From: Comamonas testosteroni ATCC 11996
GTDB lineage: Bacteria > Pseudomonadota > Gammaproteobacteria > Burkholderiales > Burkholderiaceae_C
DNA length: 64,000 nt
Reading direction: 5' to 3'
Assembly (NCBI RefSeq): GCF_000241525.1
Contig: NZ_AHIL01000012.1
Coordinates: 248,001-312,000, forward strand
Below, piece after piece: positions 6,863 through 16,129 of this stretch. How positions within the stretch are numbered: the stretch's first letter is position 1; every line of letters starts with the position of its first letter. The translations under genes and the position numbers were made by a program. The notes below the pieces were generated by a model, which was given only the letters and a program-made list of their open reading frames with translations, made no database searches and was not told where the DNA came from.

Positions 6863-9433
6863 ATGCAGATCACTCGCACCCGAGCCTTGCGCGGCCCCAA
6901 CCTCTGGACCCGCAGCACCGCCATCGAAGCCATCGTGCACTGCGAAGACAGCGAGCTGCTGTACACGGCCATGCCCGGCTTTGAAGAAAAGCTGCGTGCG
7001 CGTTTCCCCACCATCGGTACGCTGCAGCCGCATGGCGCAGACCAGCGCCTGTCGCTGGCCCATGTGCTGGAAGTTGCCGCCCTGTCGCTGCAGGCCCAGG
7101 CGGGCTGCCCCGTCACCTTCAGCCGCACCCATGAGACCGTGGAGCAAGGCACCTTCCAGGTGGTGGTCGAGTACACCGAGGAATCCGTGGGCAAGCTGGC
7201 CATGGAGCGCGCCGAAGCCCTGATTCAGGCCGCACTGAACGACACGCCCTTCGACGCCGACGCAACGATTGCCGAGCTGCGCGAGCTGGACGAGGACGAC
7301 CGTATCGGCCCCTCGACCGGCGCCATCGTCGATGCCGCCGTAGCGCGCGGCATTCCCTTCCGTCGCCTGACCACCGGCTCTCTGGTACAGCTGGGCTGGG
7401 GCTCTCGCGCCCGCCGTTTTCAGGCCGCCGAACTGGACTCCACCAGCGCCGTGGCCGAATCCATTGCGCAGGACAAGGACCTGACCAAGCGCCTGCTGCA
7501 TGCAGCCGGCGTGCCCGTGCCCATGGGCCGCCCCGTCACCGACGTGGAAGACGCCTGGGCCGTGGCCCAGGAAGTGGGACTGCCCGTGGTGGTCAAACCC
7601 CAGGACGGCAACCAGGGCAAGGGCGTGGTGGTGAACATCACCACCCGCGAAGGTCTGGAAGCCGCTTACAAGACCGCCAGCGAGTTTGGCGACGAGATCC
7701 TCGTCGAGCGCTTTTTGCCCGGCCATGACTTCCGCATGCTGGTCGTCGGCGGCCAGCTGGTCGCTGCCGCCCGCCGCGAGCCTCCCCAGGTGCTGGGCGA
7801 CGGCCAGCACACCATCCGCGAGCTGGTGAACATCGTCAACCAGGACCCGCGCCGCGGCTCCGGCCACGGCACGGCATTGACCAAGGTGCGTCTGGACGAT
7901 ATCGCCATCGCCCGCATTGCCAGCGAAGGCCTGACGCCTGACAGCGTGCCCGCCCAGGGACAGCGCGTGGTGCTGCGCAACAACGCCAATCTGTCCACCG
8001 GCGGCAGTGCCACCGATGTGACCGATGATGTGCATCCCGAAATCGCCGCCCGCGCCATCGAGGCCGCACAGACCATCGGCCTGCATATCTGCGGCGTGGA
8101 CGTGGTCTGCGAAACCATGCTCAAGCCCCTGGAAGAGCAAAGTGGCGGCATTGTCGAAGTCAACGCCGCTCCCGGCCTGCGCATGCACCTGGCGCCCTCC
8201 TTCGGCCGCCCCCGCAATGTGGGCGTTCCCATGGTGGACGAGCTGTTCGCGCCCGGCGACGACGGCCGCATCCCCCTGGTCGCCGTCACCGGCACCAATG
8301 GCAAGACCACGACCACGCGAGTGATCGCCCATCTGTTCACCTCGCATGGCTGGCGCACCGCCATGACCAATACCGACGGCGTGTACGTCAACGGTCGCCA
8401 GATCGACAGCGGCGACTGCTCCGGCCCCAAGAGTGCGCGCAACGCCCTGGCCCACCCCGAGACCGATGCGGCCGTGCTGGAATGCGCACGCGGCGGCATC
8501 TTGCGCGAAGGCCTGGGCTTTGACCGCTGTCAGGTCGCCGTGGTCACCAACGTGGGCGAAGGCGACCACCTGGGTCTGAACTTCATCACCACCAAGGAAG
8601 ATGTCGGCGTTCTCAAGCGCGTCATCGTGCAGAACGTGGCGCCCACCGGCTATGCCGTGCTCAACGCCGCCGACCCGCTGGTCGCGGCCATGGCCCATGT
8701 CTGCCCCGGCAAGGTCATCTTCTTCGCCGCCGACCGCCACCACCCCGTCATGGCCACGCACCGTGCCCAGGGCAGCCGCGTGGTCTATGTCGATGGCGAC
8801 GCCATCGTGGCCGCGGAAGGATCCTGGCGCGAGAGCATCGCGCTGCGCGACATTCCGCTGACCCGTAACGGCACCATCACCTTCCAGGTGGAAAACGTCA
8901 TGGCATCCATCGGTGCCGCCTGGGCCGCAGGCCTGCCCTGGCAGACCATCCGCCGCGGTCTGGCCGGCTTCCTCAACGACAGCGACAACGCCCCTGCCCG
9001 CTTCAATGTGATGGATTACAAGGGCGCCACCATCATTGCCGACTACGGCCACAACCCGGACGCCATTCGCGCGCTGTCCCAGGCCGTGGAAGCCATGCCT
9101 GCCAAGCGCCGCAGCGTGGTGATCTCGGGCGCCGGTGACCGCCGCGACCAGGACATCACCGAACAGACCCAGATTCTGGGCAAGGTGTTCGACGAAGTGG
9201 TGCTCTATCAGGACGCCTGCCAGCGTGGCCGCGTGGATGGCGAAGTGCTGGCCCTGCTGAAAAAGGGCCTGGAAGGCGCGCCGCGCACCAGCTACAGCAC
9301 CGAGATCCATGGCGAGTTTCTCGCCATCGACCACGCACTGGAGCGCCTGCAGCCCGGCGACCTGTGCCTGGTGCTGGTGGACCAGGTGGAAGAAGCTCTG
9401 GAGCACCTGCGCAAACACGTTGCAGGGCAGTAA
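6863..9433 (+). CDS. cphA: Cyanophycin synthetase
   Basis: 856 residues. It makes the Asp-Arg storage polymer cyanophycin: the ATP-grasp half adds Asp to the backbone and the Mur-ligase-like half adds Arg to the side chain. The N-terminal domain opens MQITRTRALRGPNLW. The ATP-grasp part runs from about residue 190 to 465 (LPVVVKPQDGNQGKGV, GIVEVNAAPGLRMHLAP). The Mur-ligase half has an intact P-loop GTNGKTTTT at about 477-485, then ECARGGILREGLGFD and NVGEGDHLGL, and the ADYGHNPDA motif near 730. A GAAAGAAA sequence lies just before the start. Length is typical of the family. It follows the shorter paralogue in the same direction and ends before a clear terminator. Confidence 0.95.
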   Translation: MQITRTRALRGPNLWTRSTAIEAIVHCEDSELLYTAMPGFEEKLRARFPTIGTLQPHGADQRLSLAHVLEVAALSLQAQAGCPVTFSRTHETVEQGTFQVVVEYTEESVGKLAMERAEALIQAALNDTPFDADATIAELRELDEDDRIGPSTGAIVDAAVARGIPFRRLTTGSLVQLGWGSRARRFQAAELDSTSAVAESIAQDKDLTKRLLHAAGVPVPMGRPVTDVEDAWAVAQEVGLPVVVKPQDGNQGKGVVVNITTREGLEAAYKTASEFGDEILVERFLPGHDFRMLVVGGQLVAAARREPPQVLGDGQHTIRELVNIVNQDPRRGSGHGTALTKVRLDDIAIARIASEGLTPDSVPAQGQRVVLRNNANLSTGGSATDVTDDVHPEIAARAIEAAQTIGLHICGVDVVCETMLKPLEEQSGGIVEVNAAPGLRMHLAPSFGRPRNVGVPMVDELFAPGDDGRIPLVAVTGTNGKTTTTRVIAHLFTSHGWRTAMTNTDGVYVNGRQIDSGDCSGPKSARNALAHPETDAAVLECARGGILREGLGFDRCQVAVVTNVGEGDHLGLNFITTKEDVGVLKRVIVQNVAPTGYAVLNAADPLVAAMAHVCPGKVIFFAADRHHPVMATHRAQGSRVVYVDGDAIVAAEGSWRESIALRDIPLTRNGTITFQVENVMASIGAAWAAGLPWQTIRRGLAGFLNDSDNAPARFNVMDYKGATIIADYGHNPDAIRALSQAVEAMPAKRRSVVISGAGDRRDQDITEQTQILGKVFDEVVLYQDACQRGRVDGEVLALLKKGLEGAPRTSYSTEIHGEFLAIDHALERLQPGDLCLVLVDQVEEALEHLRKHVAGQ

Positions 9434-9444
9434 CCCCATAACAG

Positions 9445-9560
9445 CCCCCCTGAGGCGCTGACGCGCCTTCCCCCTCACGAGGGGGACGACAGGCTCGCTG
9501 GGGCAGCCCTCGCTGGGGCAGCCCTCGCTGCGAGGCGGCGGGGCCGCCCAAGCGCTTGCT
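9445..9560. repeat. GC-rich intergenic repeat, copy A, with 15-bp tandem unit
   Basis: Order of blocks: CCCCCTGAGGCGCTGACGCG, then CTTCCCCCT..AGGGGGACGAC, then GGCGGCGGGGCCGCCCA. The same blocks in the same order occur at 32424-32530, and a partial reverse copy at 36181-36266. Inside this copy the unit CTCGCTGGGGCAGCC is repeated in tandem (9494-9508, 9509-9523, then seven bases of a third). Confidence 0.6.
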
Positions 9561-9591
9561 GTCTCTCACATAGGGCGTGACAGTTTTTCGG

Positions 9592-9620
9592 ACCCGGCCT
9601 TGTGCCGGGTTTTGTCTTTG
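9592..9620 (+). terminator. Intrinsic terminator after cphA
   Basis: Seven-bp stem ACCCGGC (9592-9598) / GCCGGGT (9604-9610), loop CTTGT, followed by TTTGTCTTT. It ends the cyanophycin synthetase transcript about 160 bases after the stop codon. Confidence 0.75.
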
Positions 9621-9695
9621 AAGTCACAGCACTTTGCACCTGCAGCAGGGCTTGAGCGGCGGTTTTCACGCATGGTCTGAGACGGCAGACGACGT

Positions 9696-10103
9696 ATGAT
9701 GCGCACGCATATCAGCACCGCCCGACTCATGACCTTGCAACCGCTTCGCCGCATTGCCACCTGCCTGCTGGGCCGGTGCGTGATGGCATGGCTGGCACTG
9801 TCCATGGGGGTCGCGGCTGCCGCGCCGCTGATTCAGTCTCAGGGGTTTGAGCTGATCTGCACCAGCACCGGCGCGGTCAAGCTGATCGTCAAGGGCGAAG
9901 ACGGCGGCAGCGTTCTGGGCGCGGGTCACCTCGACTGCCCCATGTGCCTGCCCCATGCCGCCCCCCCTCCGCCCGCGCTGCAGCTGCCGCCCCCTACCGA
10001 GTCACCGCTGTGGCATGCGCTGCAGCCCGTGGAGCGGGCGCGCATCGCCGCCATCACCGCCGCACCTCTGCCTGCGCGCGGGCCGCCTCCCGCTTACCTC
10101 TGA
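9696..10103 (+). CDS. DUF2946 family small exported protein
   Basis: 135 residues with an N-terminal signal or membrane segment (MAWLALSMGVAAAAPL) and the DUF2946 core: a Cys in FELICTSTG and then GHLDCPMCLPHAAPPPP. The Cys-x2-Cys with nearby His suggests metal binding. DUF2946 proteins commonly sit next to TonB-dependent receptors predicted to handle copper, and a TonB receptor follows 84 bases downstream in the same direction. The start is uncertain among ATG at 9696, 9699 and 9729. The C-terminus is Pro-rich. Metal handling is inference from the family and the neighbour. Confidence 0.75.
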   Translation: MMRTHISTARLMTLQPLRRIATCLLGRCVMAWLALSMGVAAAAPLIQSQGFELICTSTGAVKLIVKGEDGGSVLGAGHLDCPMCLPHAAPPPPALQLPPPTESPLWHALQPVERARIAAITAAPLPARGPPPAYL

Positions 10104-10187
10104 AGCATTTCGGGCTCTAGCGCAGTTCTGATCTGCGCTGGCCGCTATCAGATTCATAGGGACAACCACGTCCCAAGGTAAGCATTC

Positions 10188-12503
10188 ATGAAACAGATTT
10201 TTCTGCCACTGGTGGTCAGTGGTATCGCATGGCCGTGCCTGGCCCAGACTTCAACCGACTCCACGGACCTGCCTGAGCGCTCCAAGACCCTGGGCGTGGT
10301 CACCGTCAACGGCGGCCAGCCCAGCTCGCTGCCCACGCAGATTCCAACCACCATCGAAGGCATCACGCGCGAGGAGATCGAGACCCGCATCAATGCCACC
10401 GACAGCGAGGACGCGCTCAAATATCTGCCCAGCCTGCTGGTGCGCAAGCGCTATATAGGCGACTACAACCACGCCATCCTCTCCACGCGGGCTTCGGGCA
10501 CGGGCAATAGCGCGCGCTCGGCGGTCTATGCCGACGGCATTCTGCTGTCCAACTATCTGGGCAATGGCATTGCCAACGGCAGCAACTATGCGCCGCGCTG
10601 GGGCCTGGTGACGCCCGAGGAGATCGAGCGTGTCGATGTCATGTACGGCCCGTTCTCGGCCGCCTACCCGGGCAACTCCGCCGGTGCCGTGGTGGACTAT
10701 GTGACGCGCATGCCCGACAAGCTCGAAGCCCATGTGGCGGCCGGCTATGCCCGCCAGAGCGCCGACGTGCTGGGCAGCAGCGGCCATTACCGCAGCTGGA
10801 ATACCAGCGCATCCATCGGCAGCAGAAGCGGGGACTGGTCGTACTGGATCAACCTGAGCCGCAGCGACAGCCAGGGCCAGCCCATGACCTTCCCCACCGT
10901 GCTGCAGTCCGCCGGCGTGGCAGGCGGTGCCGGCACGCCCGTGACCGGTGCGATTGCCGGACTCAACACCACCAATCAGCCCTGGTACATCCTGGGCGCG
11001 GGCACGCAGTACCGCACCAGGCAGGATCACGCCAAGATCAAGCTGGCCTACGACATCACGCCCACGCTGCGCGCCAGCTACACGCTGGGCTGGTGGCAGA
11101 ACAGCGCCAGAGGCAGCTCCGAGACCTATCTGCGCGGGCCGGACGGCCAGCCGGTCTACAGCGGCAACATCAATATCGACGGCAAGACCTACAAGCTGGC
11201 CGACACCGCATTTGGCCTGAGCCAGGACCAGCAGACCCACACCATGCATGGCGTCTCGCTCAAAAGCCATACGCAGGGCGAGTTTGACTGGGAGCTCAGC
11301 GCCAGCCTGTATGACTACGGCAAGGATCAGCAGCGCGTGCCCACCGTAGCCCAGCCGGCTGCCAATCTGGGCGGCAAGGGCACGCTGCAGGATCAGGACG
11401 GCACGGGCTGGAACACGCTGGCCGCCAAGGGCACATGGCGACAGAACGACATACCGGGCCTGCAGGGCACACATATCGTTGACTTCGGCTTGGGCCGCGA
11501 TGCCTACAAGCTCAACATCAGCAAATACAACGTGGTTGGCGACTGGCAGTCCGGCCCGGCCAACGAGCAGTCGATCGTCAGCCAGGTCGGCGGCAGGGCC
11601 GAGACCCGCTATGCCTGGGCACAGGACAGCTGGCAGCTGGCCAAGGACTGGAAGGCCGTGCTGGGCCTGCGCTGGGAGGACTGGACGGCCAGCCAGGGCC
11701 ATACCGCCACGACCAGCAGCCAGCTGAGTTACGCCCAGCGCAGCGAATCGCATTTCTCGCCCAAGGCCGCGCTGGCTTATCAGTTGGCCCGCAGCACCAC
11801 GCTCAAGGCCTCGCTGGGCCGCTCCGTGCGCTTTCCCACGGTGGGCGAGCTTTATAGCGCGACCTCTGGCGGGGCGCTGTCCTTCATCAACGACCCGAAT
11901 CTGAAACCCGAAAAGTCCTGGACGGGCGAGCTGACGGCCGAGCAGGATCTGGGCAATGGCCTGCTACGCGCCACCTGGTTCCATGAACGCACGCGCGATG
12001 CGCTCTACAGCCAGTTGATTCCCGGCACCACCATCTCTGCGGTGCAGAACGTGGATCAGGTCCGTACCTCGGGGCTGGAGCTGGCTTACTCGGCGCAGTC
12101 GGTGTGGATTCGCGGGCTGGACCTGGGCGGCAGCCTGACCTGGGCCAACTCGCGCATCACGGCCAATGCCGCCAACCCGGCCAGCGTCGGCAAATGGCAG
12201 CCCCGCGTGCCACGCTGGCGTGCCACGGCCTGGGCCACCTACAAGCCCGATGAACGCTGGGCCCTGACGGTGGCGGCGCGCTACAGCGGGCGCCAGTACT
12301 CGAATCTGGACAACAGCGATGTCCATGCCGACACCTATATGGGTGCCAGCCAGTATTTCAGCGTCGATCTGCGGGCCCGTTATCAGATCGACAGACAGCT
12401 GTCGGCCGCCTTTGGCATAGACAACGCCAACAATGCCAGGTACTGGAACTTCCATCCCTATCCGCAGAGAACCTTTAGCGCCTCCCTGCGCTGGGATCTT
12501 TAG
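10188..12503 (+). CDS. TonB-dependent outer-membrane receptor, possibly for copper
   Basis: 771 residues with a signal peptide (MKQIFLPLVVSGIAWPCLAQ), a plug domain (GVVTVNGGQ, ITREEIETRINATDSEDALKY, RVDVMYGPFSAAYPGNSAGAVVDYVTR) and a long beta-barrel ending in aromatic FSASLRWDL, as needed for outer-membrane insertion. AAGGTAAGC lies before the ATG. The conserved receptor region FPTVGELYS..NPNLKPEKS-like is present as FPTVGELYSATSGG and NDPNLKPEKSW. It imports its ligand with energy from TonB. The preceding DUF2946 gene suggests a copper-type receptor, but no ligand can be read from the sequence. Confidence 0.88.
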   Translation: MKQIFLPLVVSGIAWPCLAQTSTDSTDLPERSKTLGVVTVNGGQPSSLPTQIPTTIEGITREEIETRINATDSEDALKYLPSLLVRKRYIGDYNHAILSTRASGTGNSARSAVYADGILLSNYLGNGIANGSNYAPRWGLVTPEEIERVDVMYGPFSAAYPGNSAGAVVDYVTRMPDKLEAHVAAGYARQSADVLGSSGHYRSWNTSASIGSRSGDWSYWINLSRSDSQGQPMTFPTVLQSAGVAGGAGTPVTGAIAGLNTTNQPWYILGAGTQYRTRQDHAKIKLAYDITPTLRASYTLGWWQNSARGSSETYLRGPDGQPVYSGNINIDGKTYKLADTAFGLSQDQQTHTMHGVSLKSHTQGEFDWELSASLYDYGKDQQRVPTVAQPAANLGGKGTLQDQDGTGWNTLAAKGTWRQNDIPGLQGTHIVDFGLGRDAYKLNISKYNVVGDWQSGPANEQSIVSQVGGRAETRYAWAQDSWQLAKDWKAVLGLRWEDWTASQGHTATTSSQLSYAQRSESHFSPKAALAYQLARSTTLKASLGRSVRFPTVGELYSATSGGALSFINDPNLKPEKSWTGELTAEQDLGNGLLRATWFHERTRDALYSQLIPGTTISAVQNVDQVRTSGLELAYSAQSVWIRGLDLGGSLTWANSRITANAANPASVGKWQPRVPRWRATAWATYKPDERWALTVAARYSGRQYSNLDNSDVHADTYMGASQYFSVDLRARYQIDRQLSAAFGIDNANNARYWNFHPYPQRTFSASLRWDL

Positions 12504-12515
12504 ACGCCGGCGGCT

Positions 12516-13715
12516 CTAGGCCAGCCTGGCCACCAGACCATGGGTCTTGCGCATCCTGAAAGTGCCCAGACACGCCAGCAGCGCCAGGGCCAGGCCCAGC
12601 ACGCAGGCACCTTGCCAGCCGTCGATGCGCCAGGCGAGAGTTCCCAGGGCCGAGCCCGCCGCCGCGCCCGTGAAATAGCCCGTCATATAGACGGCATTCA
12701 TGCGGCCGCGCGCTGCGGGCAGCAACTGGGCCACCGTGGCCTGGTTGGTGATGTTCAGGCATTGCAGTCCCAGATCGATCACCACCATGCCCAGCACAAA
12801 CCAGCCCAGATGCGCTCCGCCCACCCACAGCAGGGGCCAGGACAGCAGCAGGGCCAGTGCCCCGATGGCACAGCTCACGCGGCCAAGACCCTTGTCCACC
12901 AGCCGCCCCGCCTGAGTGGCCACCAGGGCTCCCGCCGCGCCGGCCAGACCGATCAGGCCGATCTGCCCGTCATCCAGGCCCAGAGGGCCGCTGGACAACT
13001 GCAGCGCCATGGTCGAGAACAGCACGCTGACCGAGGCGAACGCCAGCGCGCTGACCAGGGTGCGCTGGCGCAGACCCGGCTGGCTGCGCAGCAGATGCCA
13101 CATGCTTCTGAGCACCTGTGGATAACTGACAGGACTGGGATTGCGCGATGCCGGCAGCGCCTTCCACAGCCACAGCGCCACCACGGCCATCACCAGCGCA
13201 GCGCCCTGGTAGACGGCTTGCCAGCCCCATGCCTCCGAGACCATGCCGGCCACGCTGCGCGCCAGCAGGATGCCCAGCAGCAGACCGCTCATCACCCAGC
13301 CCACGGCCCGCCCGCTTTGCCCCGGCTGGGCCAGGGCCGCAGCCATGGGCACCAGCACCTGGGCCGCAACCGAGAACAGACCTGCCATCAGCGTGCCCAG
13401 CAGAAACAGATCGAACTGGCCCGCCAGGCCGCACAGCGCCTGCCCCAGGGCTGCCAGCAGCATCAGGCTCACGGCCAGGCCACGGCGCTGCAGCTTGTCG
13501 CCTAGCGGCGCCAGCAGCAAAAGGCCTGCCGCATAGGCCACCTGGGCCAGCGTCACGCTGATTGCGGCCGCTGATTCGCTGACCGAGAAATGAGAGGCAA
13601 TCGAGTGCAGCAGCGGCTGGTTGAAATAATTGCCGCCCGCACACAGTCCACAGGCCAGTGCCATCAACAACAGGGAGGAAGCGCTCAGACCGGGCGCGGA
13701 AACGTTCACCGACAT
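12516..13715 (-). CDS. MFS transporter
   Basis: About 400 residues from ATG 13715 (MSVNVSAPGLSAS); the frame stays open to an ATG at 13820, but the extra 35 residues are Arg/Cys-rich and unlike a transporter N-terminus. Twelve hydrophobic segments are seen, with the short basic loop LAPLGDKLQRRGLA after helix 2, typical of the major facilitator superfamily, and a matching loop ATQAGRLVDKGLGR in the second half. The FNQPLL motif in the first helix occurs in a group of drug/sugar-efflux-like MFS proteins. It converges with the TonB receptor gene with 12 bases between stops. Substrate unknown. Confidence 0.85.
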   Translation of the reverse strand: MSVNVSAPGLSASSLLLMALACGLCAGGNYFNQPLLHSIASHFSVSESAAAISVTLAQVAYAAGLLLLAPLGDKLQRRGLAVSLMLLAALGQALCGLAGQFDLFLLGTLMAGLFSVAAQVLVPMAAALAQPGQSGRAVGWVMSGLLLGILLARSVAGMVSEAWGWQAVYQGAALVMAVVALWLWKALPASRNPSPVSYPQVLRSMWHLLRSQPGLRQRTLVSALAFASVSVLFSTMALQLSSGPLGLDDGQIGLIGLAGAAGALVATQAGRLVDKGLGRVSCAIGALALLLSWPLLWVGGAHLGWFVLGMVVIDLGLQCLNITNQATVAQLLPAARGRMNAVYMTGYFTGAAAGSALGTLAWRIDGWQGACVLGLALALLACLGTFRMRKTHGLVARLA

Positions 13716-13988
13716 AGATAACAGCCACATCCGGCGGATGCGGCACTTGCATGGAGCCACCGCCCGAGGGCCGTCGCAGATCAAAGAGGGAGTTAGGAAG
13801 TCCGGCATGCGCTGTGTCATGCCTGTGGCAGCGTCTCAACTGCCGGCGCCCGCCAGCAGGCCGGGGCAAACCGTGATGCAATACAGAAAGCTCTGCAGCA
13901 GCCGGTATTGTCCTAAGGCCGGCTGCCAATCCCTTGCCCGGGGCACAATGCCCTGTCAAAAGACAAGGGTTAACCCGTAACTCACTGT

Positions 13989-14489
13989 ATGCGCACCACC
14001 ATGAAATTGCTCTCCGCCGCTCTGGCCGTTGCGGCCGCCACCGTAGGAACTATGGCCTTTGTCGGCATGAGCCATGCCGAGCAGATCGGTGCCGTGGACA
14101 CCGTCTTCAAGTGGATTGGCCCGGATCACAAGATCGTGGTCGATGCCTATGACGACCCCAAGGTGCCGGGCGTGACCTGCTATGTCTCGCGTGCCAAGAC
14201 CGGCGGCATCAAGGGCGGCCTGGGCCTGGCCGAGGATCGCTCGGAAGCGTCTATCGCCTGCCAGGCCACGGGCAATATCCAGTTCCCCGCGCCGCTCAGG
14301 CAACAGGAAGAAGTGTTTACCGAGCGCACCTCGCTGCTTTTCAAGCGCCTGCGTGTGGTGCGCATGGTGGATGCCAAGCGCAACGCCCTGATCTATATGA
14401 CCTACTCGGACCGGGTGATCGAGGGCTCGCCCCAGAACAGCGTCACCGCCGTGGCCGTGCCGCAGGCAACGACGATTCCGCTGAAGTGA
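13989..14489 (+). CDS. creA: CreA family periplasmic protein
   Basis: 166 residues with a signal peptide ([26 protein letters not shown]) followed by the CreA core: [66 protein letters not shown], and [19 protein letters not shown]. Length is normal. The function of CreA is unknown even in E. coli. A GGGTTAACCC palindrome lies about 13 bases before the first ATG; a second in-frame ATG at 14001 is an alternative start. It is a single-gene unit. Confidence 0.9.
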   Translation: MRTTMKLLSAALAVAAATVGTMAFVGMSHAEQIGAVDTVFKWIGPDHKIVVDAYDDPKVPGVTCYVSRAKTGGIKGGLGLAEDRSEASIACQATGNIQFPAPLRQQEEVFTERTSLLFKRLRVVRMVDAKRNALIYMTYSDRVIEGSPQNSVTAVAVPQATTIPLK

Positions 14490-14496
14490 AACCAGA

Positions 14497-14520
14497 GCAG
14501 GCTGCGATTGTGCAGCCTGC
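14497..14520 (+). terminator. Hairpin after creA, possible terminator
   Basis: Perfect 9-bp stem GCAGGCTGC / GCAGCCTGC with a six-base loop (GATTGT), eight bases after the creA stop. No T run follows on either strand, so termination is only suggested. Confidence 0.45.
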
Positions 14521-14558
14521 GTTGGAGGCAGCTTTAGCCCAAAGCCAAGCCTCGCGAC

Positions 14559-14780
14559 CTACTGACTGAAAGTCAGACCGCCGGCGTCCAGCGCCGGCGG
14601 ACGCAGCAAATCCTCGTTCACGCCCATGGCCTGGCTGGCACGCTCCACGGCCTGCCAGAGTCCGGCAGGCATCTGCAAAATGGCCTCGGGGGACTGCGCA
14701 TCGTCGATCCAGTGGCTGATCTGCAGATGCTGTTCATGAGTGAGCAGGTCCAGGTGCAGCATTTCATCGATGGTTTTCAT
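14559..14780 (-). CDS. Small hypothetical protein
   Basis: 73 residues, no membrane segment or signal peptide, acidic and Gln/Leu-rich (EMLHLDLLTHEQHLQISHWIDDAQ). I do not recognise a family. It is supported as a gene by a strong ribosome binding site (GGGAGGAACACC directly before ATG) and by codon use like the neighbours. It is convergent with creA and in line with the LysR gene upstream-to-downstream order on the minus strand, but a 139-base gap separates them, so co-transcription is uncertain. Confidence 0.65.
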   Translation of the reverse strand: MKTIDEMLHLDLLTHEQHLQISHWIDDAQSPEAILQMPAGLWQAVERASQAMGVNEDLLRPPALDAGGLTFSQ

Positions 14781-14919
14781 GGTGTTCCTCCCTGCTTGTG
14801 GAAGCCGGCGCTGTGCAACCCGCGCCCGACTTGTCTATCCAATATAGGGGCAAAAACCGCCGCCGCAAGCAAAATTATTGTCAAGAAAACCATAGCTGCC
14901 TGCGACTGTCATTCACGCA

Positions 14920-15864
14920 CTACAGCATGTTTGGCGCTTGGGCTGCGGACGGCTCGAGCGGCGACTGCTCGCCGGCCTTGCAGGCATCGACAAAGGCCTG
15001 CAGCGCGGGCGAGCGGCGCTTTCCGGCGCGCTGCACCAGAGAGAAGTTGCGCCACATGCGCGGCAGGGTGGTGGGCAGAATCTCCAGCGCCCGGGCCTGC
15101 AGCTGTGACTGCACCAGCACGCGCGACAGACAGCTGATGCCCAGCCCCTGCTCGACACAACGTGCAATCGCCTCGGAGCTGCCCAGCGTGGCAGCCGCAG
15201 GCAGCTGGTGCAGATGCGGCAGCAGCGCATGCTCGACCATCTCGCGCGTGCCCGATCCCGCCTCGCGCAGCAGCCATGCCGCCTTGCGCAGCGCTGACAC
15301 GCCCAGCGGCTTGTTGCGCGCCAGCTCAGCCAGCGGGTCCTGCGGCGATGCCACGATGACCAGTTCATCGCGCAGCCAGGGCTCGACCTCCAGCCCCTGC
15401 CAGTGGCTGCTGCCCTCGATCAGGCCCATGTCGACCTCCATGGCCAGCACGGCTTCGCCCACTTCCTGGGTGTTGGCGATCTGCAGGTCCACGCGCACCA
15501 GCGGATGCGAGCGTGCCAGCCGCGCCAGCACTTCGGGCAGCGCATAGGTGCCGATGGTGGTACTGGCCGCCACGCGCAGGCGCACCGGCATATTGGCCGC
15601 ACGCGCGGAAAACGTCTGCTCTATGCCTCTTGCCTGCTCCAGCACGCTCAGGGCCTGGGGCAGCAACGCGCGGCCGGCATCGTTGAGCACCAGACGCTTG
15701 CCCACGCGCTCGAACAGCTGCACGCCCAGACCTTGCTCCAGCTGCTGCAGCGCGGCACTCGTGGCGGACTGCGAAAGCGCTACGGCCTCTGCGGCAGCCA
15801 CCGTGGTCCCGCTCTGGGCCACGGCGCAGAAGATCTCGAACTGACGCAAGGTAAGGTGCAGCAT
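14920..15864 (-). CDS. LysR-type regulator next to yeiH
   Basis: 314 residues: N-terminal winged helix (LTLRQFEIFCAVAQSGTTVAAAEAVALSQSATSAALQQLE), then the periplasmic-binding-protein-like effector domain (RVAASTTIGTYALPEVLARL, GLIEGSSHWQGLEVEPW). It resembles the YeiE/CysB-like group that sits divergent to YeiH homologues, as here. It probably controls the adjacent yeiH gene and its own expression from the 265-base shared intergenic region, which holds a candidate operator at 16046-16061. The inducer is not readable from sequence. Confidence 0.88.
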   Translation of the reverse strand: MLHLTLRQFEIFCAVAQSGTTVAAAEAVALSQSATSAALQQLEQGLGVQLFERVGKRLVLNDAGRALLPQALSVLEQARGIEQTFSARAANMPVRLRVAASTTIGTYALPEVLARLARSHPLVRVDLQIANTQEVGEAVLAMEVDMGLIEGSSHWQGLEVEPWLRDELVIVASPQDPLAELARNKPLGVSALRKAAWLLREAGSGTREMVEHALLPHLHQLPAAATLGSSEAIARCVEQGLGISCLSRVLVQSQLQARALEILPTTLPRMWRNFSLVQRAGKRRSPALQAFVDACKAGEQSPLEPSAAQAPNML

Positions 15865-16045
15865 GACGATGATTCGTATATTCGTATCGATGACAACAGG
15901 CTCGCCAGCAGCCCCTGCCTGCCCACAGAAAACGGGCAGCCCGGCCTCGCCAGCACCGGCTCATCCAGTCAATGATTGACTCGAATCGCAGGAGCCAGAA
16001 AGCCCAATCTACCTGTTTTATAGGTTGATCTTACAAAAACTATTA

Positions 16046-16061
16046 GTTATACAAATATAAC
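16046..16061. promoter_or_regulatory. Candidate LysR operator between lysR and yeiH
   Basis: Perfect dyad GTTATA-CAAA-TATAAC in an AT-rich patch of otherwise GC-rich DNA. It contains a T-N11-A spacing typical of LysR boxes and lies about 70 bases before the yeiH start. The rest of the 265-base gap (15865-16129) shows nothing else I can support. Confidence 0.5.
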
Positions 16062-16129
16062 CAAGAAATCTAAAGTGACCTCCATGCCGGCAATCAGACC
16101 TGTTGTCTTGCCTGCTGCGAAAGGTCACG

